From NCBI GenBank assembly GCA_020845515.1, contig JADLFQ010000116.1, positions 1 to 46,526 of the forward strand: DNA of 46,526 bases. The letters are read 5' to 3'. Position 1 is the first letter of the stretch; the number at the start of each line of letters is the position of its first letter. The translations under genes were made by a program, and so were the position numbers. The stretch comes from Anaerolineaceae bacterium. GTDB taxonomy: Bacteria; Chloroflexota; Anaerolineae; Anaerolineales; Anaerolineaceae. Under the pieces are notes generated by a model. The model saw only the letters and a list, made by a program, of their open reading frames with translations, ran no database searches and was not told the DNA's origin. This document shows, piece by piece, positions 40,720 to 46,526 of this stretch.

Positions 40720-41280
40720 ATGACAATTCCAGCCCAACCCTACCCGTTAACGGGGCGATCCTTTAAAAGCCTTGAAAAAGAATACCCGCTCAATGACCCG
40801 CTGCAAAAAGCCATCATTGACCAGATTTTGCAATCTCATTGTGATACACCGGGCGGTTTGATGGTGATCCTGAACGAAATTCAGAGCCGGATTGGTTTTG
40901 TCTCACAACCGATTCAGGAATATGTTGCGCGGGTGTTGAATACGCCGGTCAGCGCCATTCATGGGGTGATTACTTTTTACTCCTTCTTCACCACCGAGCC
41001 GCGCGGCGAACGGATCCTTAAGTTTTGCATGGGCACGGCCTGCTATGTGGGCGGCACGCCGCAATTGGTTGACAAGGCAACCCAATTGTTGGGCGTCTCT
41101 CCGGGTCAAACCACACCGGACGGAAAAATAACCGTGGAAGTTTGCCGCTGTGTGGGTGCGTGCAGTCAGGCGCCTGTTGTTGTGGTGGATGAGCAAATGT
41201 ACGGCCGCATTCGCCCAAGCAAGATGCCTGCCCTGATTCGTGATGTCCTCAAGTCCTGCGAAGATGCTTCAGGAGGATGA
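40720..41280 (+). CDS. nuoE: NuoE-like [2Fe-2S] subunit of NAD-linked formate dehydrogenase
   Basis: ATG 40720 follows AAGGAGTATTG. The 186-residue protein has the helical N-terminal part ([35 protein letters not shown]) and a thioredoxin-like [2Fe-2S] domain with C in [11 protein letters not shown] (CxxxxC) and C in [12 protein letters not shown] (CxxxC), the four ligands of the 24-kDa complex I subunit. In soluble NAD-dependent formate dehydrogenases and bifurcating hydrogenases this subunit relays electrons to the flavoprotein. It overlaps the next gene by ATGA and starts a three-gene operon with the catalytic subunit. Confidence 0.93.
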   Translation: MTIPAQPYPLTGRSFKSLEKEYPLNDPLQKAIIDQILQSHCDTPGGLMVILNEIQSRIGFVSQPIQEYVARVLNTPVSAIHGVITFYSFFTTEPRGERILKFCMGTACYVGGTPQLVDKATQLLGVSPGQTTPDGKITVEVCRCVGACSQAPVVVVDEQMYGRIRPSKMPALIRDVLKSCEDASGG

Positions 41281-42950
41281 CCGCGATGCCCCTTGTTCAC
41301 AGCCTGGACGAACTTGTTCATTTACAAAAAAAAATCCTTGAGGATAGGCGCGCAGACATTTCTGCTCACTCAATCGAAGGATTGGGGCGGGAAAAATTTG
41401 CCGCGCCGGCACTGCGCGCCGATCAAGAACTGGACGCACCGCGCGGCAAGGAAATTCGCGTTGTCCTGCGCAATTGCAACCTGATTGACCCGGAAAGCCT
41501 GGATGATTATATTGGCGAGGAAGGCTATCAGGCGTTGGCGACCGTGCTTTCCAGTATGAGTCCGGAGGAGGTGATTGAAATCATCTCGAAATCCGGGCTG
41601 CGCGGACGGGGCGGCGCGTGCTTCCCTACCGGGCGCAAGTGGCAGCTCACCCGCAACAGCGCAGGCTCCCCCAAGTATATTATTTGCAATGCTGATGAAG
41701 GCGACCCGGGTGCGTTTATGAACCGGCGCGTGCTGGAAGGCGATCCCCACTCCGTACTGGAAGGCATGGCAATTGGGGCGTACGCGATCGGTGCATCGCG
41801 GGGGTTTGTGTATTGCCGGGCGGAATATCCGATTGCCGTGCGCACATTGAACCTTGCCATCCAGCAAGCGCGCGCCTATGGCTTGCTCGGAGAAAACGTG
41901 CTGAACAGCGGCTTTGCCTTTGATGTGGAAGTGCGCATGGGCGCCGGGGCTTTTGTATGCGGTGAGGAAACCGCGCTGATCGCGTCAATTGAAGGGCGCC
42001 GAGGCGAGCCGCGCCCGCGCCCGCCTTTTCCGGCGGTTACAGGCTTGTGGGGCAAACCCACCTGCATTAACAATGTCGAGACCTTTGCCAACGTGCCACA
42101 GATTATTATGACCGGCGCGGATTGGTTTGCCGGGATGGGCACGGAAAAGAGCAAGGGAACCAAGACGTTTGCACTGGCCGGGGATGTCAATCACACCGGA
42201 TTGATTGAGGTGCCCCTGGGGATTACCCTGCGCGAAATTGTTTACGACGTAGGCGAAGGCATTAAGAAGAAGAAGGAACTCAAGGCGATTCAGACTGGCG
42301 GCCCGATGGGCGGCTGTCTGCCTGCTTCGATGGTTGATCTGCCAGTGGATTATGAATCACTCATGGCGGCCGGTTCGATCATGGGCTCAGGCGGCATGAT
42401 TGTCATGGATGAAGACACCTGCATGGTGGATATCGCCCGTTTCTTCATGGAATTTATTCAGGAGGAGAGCTGCGGCAAGTGTACGCCTTGCCGGGTAGGC
42501 ACCCACAGTATGCTCGAAATTCTGACGCGGATTTGCAGGGGCGAAGGTGTGGATGGGGATATTGCGAAATTGGAACGGCTTTCCAAATTAACGCGCACCC
42601 ACAGCTTGTGCGGGTTGGGACAGGGTGCGCCCAACCCTGTTGATAGTACGCTCAAGCATTTCCGCGAGGAATATGAGGCGCATATTTACAGGAAGGAATG
42701 TCCTGCCAAGGTGTGCCGGGAGTTAATCCGTTATGAGATTATCGCCGAAACATGCAACGGCTGTACAGTGTGCGCCAAGAACTGTCCGATCGGCGCGATT
42801 GCGGGCGAGCGCCGCAAACTGCACGTGATTGACCAGGAGACCTGTGTGCGCTGCGGCATTTGTATCCAGACCTGTAATTTTGGCGCGATTTTAGCCCTTA
42901 CCGGCGATCAAACAGCCCCAGTCATGGCGCAATCCCAAGATCCCATTTAA
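41277..42950 (+). CDS. nuoF: NuoF-like NADH/FMN subunit with C-terminal ferredoxin domain
   Basis: A 557-residue flavoprotein. Motifs include [16 protein letters not shown] and [17 protein letters not shown] (FMN/NADH sites), [19 protein letters not shown], the SLBB-like segment, and the 4Fe-4S ligands [13 protein letters not shown] and [10 protein letters not shown]. The C-terminus adds two ferredoxin clusters ([16 protein letters not shown] and [11 protein letters not shown]). This C-terminal layout is that of HydB/HndC and FdhB-type proteins, which oxidise or reduce NAD(P). The N-terminal 65 residues are short and contain no Cys, whereas those relatives often begin with a thioredoxin-like [2Fe-2S] domain. 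ATG 41277 overlaps the NuoE stop. Confidence 0.93.
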   Translation: MTAMPLVHSLDELVHLQKKILEDRRADISAHSIEGLGREKFAAPALRADQELDAPRGKEIRVVLRNCNLIDPESLDDYIGEEGYQALATVLSSMSPEEVIEIISKSGLRGRGGACFPTGRKWQLTRNSAGSPKYIICNADEGDPGAFMNRRVLEGDPHSVLEGMAIGAYAIGASRGFVYCRAEYPIAVRTLNLAIQQARAYGLLGENVLNSGFAFDVEVRMGAGAFVCGEETALIASIEGRRGEPRPRPPFPAVTGLWGKPTCINNVETFANVPQIIMTGADWFAGMGTEKSKGTKTFALAGDVNHTGLIEVPLGITLREIVYDVGEGIKKKKELKAIQTGGPMGGCLPASMVDLPVDYESLMAAGSIMGSGGMIVMDEDTCMVDIARFFMEFIQEESCGKCTPCRVGTHSMLEILTRICRGEGVDGDIAKLERLSKLTRTHSLCGLGQGAPNPVDSTLKHFREEYEAHIYRKECPAKVCRELIRYEIIAETCNGCTVCAKNCPIGAIAGERRKLHVIDQETCVRCGICIQTCNFGAILALTGDQTAPVMAQSQDPI

Positions 42951-42966
42951 TCCTGGAGGAGATCGC

Positions 42967-45753
42967 ATGTTCTTCATTTTTATCAATGGTAAACCCTACC
43001 AAGTGCGCGAAGATATCACTTTGCTGCGCGCCGCCCAGGATTTGGGCATTCCAATCCCTTCGCTGTGCGACCACCCAGACTTGACGCCTTACGGCGGCTG
43101 CCGCTTATGCGATGTGGAAGTCAAAGGGCTGCGCCTGCCTGCTGCAGCCTGCATGTTACCGGTTACGGACGGCATGGAGGTGTTCACTGACACAGAAGCA
43201 CTGGTGGAAGCGCGCAAGGGTATCCTTGAGCTTTTGCTGGTGAATTATTATGATCGGAGCAACGGGAAAAACGCCCCCCCAAACGCGCTGATGAAGTTGT
43301 GCCGGACTTATGGCGTGGAGGTTTCCCACTGGATGCGCGAGGAACCGCGCTATGAGATTGACAGTGATCCCAACCCTTTCATTCGGGTTGATCTGAACAA
43401 GTGCATCTTGTGTACCCGCTGTGTGCGTGCTTGCGGTGAGATACAGGGCCGTTTTGTGTGGGGGCTGGCTGAGCGCGGCTTTGACAATCGTATCATCGCG
43501 GGTTCCGGCGTTCCACTGCTGGAGGCGCGCTGCGAATCGTGCGGCGTATGCGTGGAATACTGTCCAACCGGCGCGCTGGCGCACAAGCCCTCCTTTGAGG
43601 CTGAAGCACCGGACAAGAAGGTGACAACCACCTGTGCCTACTGCGGGGTGGGCTGTAATTTTGATTTGAACGTCAAGGATAACCGGGTGGTCAAGGTTAC
43701 ATCCAACCCAAACGCGGTCGTTAACGGCGTGCACCTGTGTGTAAAGGGACGCTATGGCTACCAATACATTCACCACCCGGACCGCCTGCGCAACCCGCAG
43801 GTGCGCGCTTATCTGCTGGATGGCAGCCCCAAGCCGCCCGCCGGAGAAAGCCCATGGGTGACGGTGAGCTGGGATACCGCGCTGGACATCACTGCCCGGA
43901 AGTTGGTGGATATCAAACGGGAATCCGGGCCGGATGCGATCGGTCTGCTCTCGTCTGCGAAGTGTACCAACGAGGAAAATTACCTGATGAACAAGTTGGC
44001 GCGCCAGGTGATCGGCACACATAATGTTGATCACTGCGCGCGGCTGTGCCACTCTTCCACCGTTTCGGGGCTGGCGATGAGTTTTGGCTCCGGCGCGATG
44101 ACCAACACGATGGACGATATTGTTGAGCACAGCGAAGCGATTATGATTATCGGCTCGAACACCACCGAACAGCACCCGGTGATCGGTTCCAAAATACGGC
44201 AGGCGGTCTTGCGCCGCAAGGTCAAGCTGATTGTGGCTGACCCGCGCCGGATTGATATTGCCGAGTTTGCGCAAATCTACCTGCGGCAAAAACCGGGCAC
44301 AGATGTGGCGCTGATCAACGGGCTGATGCACATCATCCTCAAGAACAACTGGCAGGATCAGGCCTTTATTGACGAGCGCTGTGAGAATTTTGAAGCCTTC
44401 CGTGCTGTTGTGGAGGAGTACCCCCCGGACCGTGTGGCACAGATTACCGGTGTTTCAGAAAAAGATATATACCGGACTGCTGAACTGATGGCTCAAAGCA
44501 AGCCGATGGCGGTCTTTTGGGCGATGGGGATCACGCAGCATACCACAGGCGTGCTGAATGTGCTCACACTGGCAAATTTACAGATGCTGCTGGGCAATAT
44601 GGGTATTCCGGGCGGCGGGGTCAACCCGCTGCGCGGGCAGAACAACGTCCAGGGGGCATGTGATATGGGCGGACTGCCGAATGTCTTTCCCGGTTACCAA
44701 CCGGTGACCAACGAGGCTGTCCTGGAGAAGTTTACCCTGGCCTGGCAGACCACCCAGGCGGATGGAAGCACCGCTCCATTGTTCAACCACAAAGCTGGTT
44801 TAACTTCCACAGAGATGATTCCTTCGCTCGCAACCGGGCAGGTGCGCGCTCTGGTGATTCTGGGGGAGAATCCGCTGGTGACGGACCCGGACGTCAACCA
44901 CACCCGCAAGTGTATGGAAGCTGGTGATTTTATTGTGGTGCAGGAGATCTTTCCTTCTGACACCTCACAGTACGCCGATGTGCTGCTGCCGGGTGTCACC
45001 TTCGCGGAGAAGGACGGCACGTTCACCAATACCGAGCGGCGCGTGCAGTTGGTGCGCCAGGCGGTGTTGCCGGAAGGCGAGGCGCGTCCGGATTGGGAAA
45101 TTCTGGCTGATCTTGCCCGGCGCATCCTGGATGTGGAGAGGCGCACGCCAACCGGCGCTCAGGCTGGATGGGATTACACCTGCGCCGCCGAGATTATGGA
45201 CGAGATCGCCGCAGTAACACCCAGTTACGGCGGGGTGAGCCATGCCCGTCTGGATGCGGGAAAACAGCTTCACTGGCCGGTCAAGGACAAGAATCACGCC
45301 GGTACGCCCATTTTGCACATCGGAACGTTCACCCGCGGCGCAGGAAAATTCCACCCCACCGAACACCTTGAGCCGAAGGAACTGCCGGATGCCGAATATC
45401 CTTTCCTGATGACCACCGGACGGGTGCTCTATCACTGGCACGCCGGGGAGATGTCGCGCCGCTCACGGCGCCTGCTGGAGGTTTATCCGGCGGCCTATAT
45501 TGAAATTAACCCGGAAGATGCGGAAATACTGGGCATTCACAATGAGCAGCAGGTGCGGCTGACCTCGCGGCGCGGCGAGACGCGGGGCAAGGCGTTGGTG
45601 ACTGAACGGGTTTCAAAGGGGCTGGTCTTTGGCAATTTTCACTTTGCTGACGATCAGAATAGCAACAACCTGACGATTGCCGCGCTCGACCCGATTGCCA
45701 AAATTCCTGAGTACAAGGTGTGCGCGGTGAAGCTGGAGAGTGTTCCCTCCTGA
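42967..45753 (+). CDS. fdhF: Formate dehydrogenase catalytic (molybdopterin) subunit
   Basis: Oxidises formate to CO2, or reduces CO2, at a bis-MGD Mo/W site. The 928 residues contain an N-terminal [2Fe-2S] domain (C34, C45, C48, C62); two [4Fe-4S] clusters (CILCTRCVRAC at 146-156, CESCGVCVEYC at 189-199); the N-terminal CAYCGVGC cluster (223-230) with a fourth Cys at 258; and the active-site C361-H362 in ARLCHSSTVSGLA. The codon is TGC, so no selenocysteine is needed. The region at about 91-115, where related enzymes have a His-Cys3 cluster before the 4Fe-4S pair, lacks those ligands. ATG 42967 follows TGGAGGAGATCGC, 16 bases after the NuoF-like gene. FdhD and Mo-cofactor genes are outside the window. 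Confidence 0.93.
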   Translation: MFFIFINGKPYQVREDITLLRAAQDLGIPIPSLCDHPDLTPYGGCRLCDVEVKGLRLPAAACMLPVTDGMEVFTDTEALVEARKGILELLLVNYYDRSNGKNAPPNALMKLCRTYGVEVSHWMREEPRYEIDSDPNPFIRVDLNKCILCTRCVRACGEIQGRFVWGLAERGFDNRIIAGSGVPLLEARCESCGVCVEYCPTGALAHKPSFEAEAPDKKVTTTCAYCGVGCNFDLNVKDNRVVKVTSNPNAVVNGVHLCVKGRYGYQYIHHPDRLRNPQVRAYLLDGSPKPPAGESPWVTVSWDTALDITARKLVDIKRESGPDAIGLLSSAKCTNEENYLMNKLARQVIGTHNVDHCARLCHSSTVSGLAMSFGSGAMTNTMDDIVEHSEAIMIIGSNTTEQHPVIGSKIRQAVLRRKVKLIVADPRRIDIAEFAQIYLRQKPGTDVALINGLMHIILKNNWQDQAFIDERCENFEAFRAVVEEYPPDRVAQITGVSEKDIYRTAELMAQSKPMAVFWAMGITQHTTGVLNVLTLANLQMLLGNMGIPGGGVNPLRGQNNVQGACDMGGLPNVFPGYQPVTNEAVLEKFTLAWQTTQADGSTAPLFNHKAGLTSTEMIPSLATGQVRALVILGENPLVTDPDVNHTRKCMEAGDFIVVQEIFPSDTSQYADVLLPGVTFAEKDGTFTNTERRVQLVRQAVLPEGEARPDWEILADLARRILDVERRTPTGAQAGWDYTCAAEIMDEIAAVTPSYGGVSHARLDAGKQLHWPVKDKNHAGTPILHIGTFTRGAGKFHPTEHLEPKELPDAEYPFLMTTGRVLYHWHAGEMSRRSRRLLEVYPAAYIEINPEDAEILGIHNEQQVRLTSRRGETRGKALVTERVSKGLVFGNFHFADDQNSNNLTIAALDPIAKIPEYKVCAVKLESVPS

Positions 45754-45890
45754 TTCTCAAATAAGATGCGGTAGAATCAATTGCCTGACGATACAGGCAG
45801 AAATAACGGAATTGCAGGCATCTTATGGAAGGCCAGACTTCCCTTCAGGAAAACGCGCCGGAAAGAAAAGAGCAGGTCATGTGTCCGTCA

Positions 45891-45908
45891 GCCCGGGAAT
45901 ACCCGGGC
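45891..45908. other. Short hairpin between formate dehydrogenase and the next gene
   Basis: GCCCGGG and CCCGGGC flank AATA. It has no T tract, so terminator activity is doubtful; the 242-base gap otherwise shows only a short frame (45825-45974) I cannot support. Confidence 0.35.
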
Positions 45909-45995
45909 GAACGGCACCGGCGGCACTGGAACACAGCCCACAGTGCGGCTGCATCCCTTTTGGTTTATGCGTAAAGCTCGCATGGGGGAGATTCG

Positions 45996-46526
45996 ATGAA
46001 AAAAGCTCCGTTGTTATTCTGGGGGCTGTTCCTCCTGGCAGCTTTGGCAACCCTCGCCGGCATTTTCACACTGCCTTCCGGCGCCGAAAAAAGCCTGGTC
46101 TTGGGGCTCTCCGCCCAGCGGCTGGCGCTGGCGCTTTTTCCACTCGCCTGCATTCTTTTCTCACTTTCCATGCTTTGGATGATTTGGGCTGCGCCGGGCC
46201 GGTATGCATACGTCACGGACTATGTGAGGCGGTTTTCCTCCGGCGGTGTGCTGCTCTCCGGCGCGTTAAGCTTTTGGACGGCGCTGTTTCTTGCGGGATT
46301 CTTGTTGGTTTACCGGCTGGCGATTGCACCGCCGGCGGCAGACCTGACACCAAAACTGGGCGCATTGTTTCCGGCGTTAACCGCTTATTTAGACCGGCTG
46401 TGGCCGGTTTTGATATTCCTGGCTTTTTGCCTGGGTGGGTGGACCTGGTATGCAGCATATGTTCTGATAGCGCCTTTCTTTAAGAATGCGGGTTTGCTGG
46501 CGGCCTGCGGCGCGGGCGTTTTCTCT
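45996..46526 (+). CDS. Multi-pass membrane protein, partial (runs off the right edge)
   Basis: ATG 45996 follows GGGGGAGATTCG. The frame is open to the end of the window (177 codons). It starts MKKAPLLFWGLFLLAALATL and has four or five hydrophobic segments (near residues 7-23, 42-66, 84-108, 131-160 and 166-177). Segments such as YRLAIAPPAADLTPKLGALFPALTAYLDRLWPV fall in the first large loop. The start, with short loops and Leu-rich helices, would suit a glycosyltransferase-like or ArnT-like membrane protein of the kind Chloroflexota carry, but no catalytic motif is within view. No closer identification can be made. Confidence 0.7.
   Translation, partial: MKKAPLLFWGLFLLAALATLAGIFTLPSGAEKSLVLGLSAQRLALALFPLACILFSLSMLWMIWAAPGRYAYVTDYVRRFSSGGVLLSGALSFWTALFLAGFLLVYRLAIAPPAADLTPKLGALFPALTAYLDRLWPVLIFLAFCLGGWTWYAAYVLIAPFFKNAGLLAACGAGVFS

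Noticed and set aside
43156..44331. Minus-strand frame inside the formate dehydrogenase gene.
   Set aside because: Shadow of a conserved protein, composition typical of an antisense frame.
45825..45974. 49-codon frame between formate dehydrogenase and the final membrane gene.
   Set aside because: Weak ribosome site and unremarkable composition; could not be supported as a gene.
45740..46483. Plus-strand frame of 247 codons after formate dehydrogenase.
   Set aside because: It is a different frame from the membrane-protein gene starting at 45996, which has the better ribosome site and hydrophobic pattern.

Overview
The window looks like a piece of an anaerobic Chloroflexota genome, most likely class Anaerolineae. 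This rests on gene content and style, not on any marker: Thr/Pro-rich tails on exported proteins, large hybrid histidine kinases ending in HPt domains, a CpaE-like ATPase with a receiver domain, a thiolase/HMG-CoA synthase/DUF35 mevalonate cluster, and an NAD-linked molybdopterin formate dehydrogenase. No rRNA, tRNA, CRISPR array or phage gene was seen.

Layout. 1-1,000: an AbiEii-type nucleotidyltransferase gene (left end outside the window) and a membrane protein gene run head-on into each other, both broken. 1,243-3,269 (+): a FecR-like membrane protein with a C-terminal zinc ribbon, then a DUF3592-like protein. 3,490-7,494 (-): HMG-CoA reductase, HMG-CoA synthase, a thiolase-fold protein lacking its catalytic residues, and a DUF35 protein, the upper mevalonate pathway. 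7,733-13,006 (-): a histidine kinase, a receiver-receiver-HPt protein, a receiver/CpaE-like ATPase and an UPF0173 hydrolase. Kinase and receiver protein are one reading frame interrupted by a single TAG. 13,206-16,482 (+): two exported envelope proteins, an LCP-family lipoprotein and a lytic-transglycosylase-like protein. 16,489-22,055 (-): AmrS-type radical SAM enzyme, GNAT acetyltransferase, a 1,037-residue hybrid kinase and a HEAT-like protein. 22,170-23,667 (+): a methyltransferase and a DJ-1/PfpI protein, closed by a strong hairpin.

23,748-29,037 (-): a GntR/UTRA regulator, a UbiD-family decarboxylase and a NitT/TauT-type ABC importer, probably for import and decarboxylation of an unidentified acid. 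The importer leader carries a 16-codon frame behind a perfect Shine-Dalgarno sequence. 29,357-31,602 (+): a zinc-ribbon protein and a multi-pass membrane protein, both unknown. 31,788-35,437 (-): a DUF427 protein and a four-gene osmoprotectant-type ABC importer. 35,797-37,341 (+): a leucine-rich-repeat lipoprotein.

37,430-40,484 is an acquired island: KDG kinase and KDPG aldolase genes, AT-rich compared with their surroundings, lie between two near-identical direct copies of an insertion-sequence end, with an IS3-type transposase remnant on the upstream side. 40,720-45,753 (+): a three-gene NAD-linked formate dehydrogenase (NuoE-like, NuoF-like, catalytic subunit). A membrane protein gene starts at 45,996 and runs off the right edge.

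The points that deserve most attention are the thiolase with four altered active-site positions inside an otherwise intact mevalonate operon, the amber-split hybrid kinase, the IS-bracketed sugar-acid module, the formate dehydrogenase lacking expected iron-sulfur ligands, and the leader ORF ahead of the importer.
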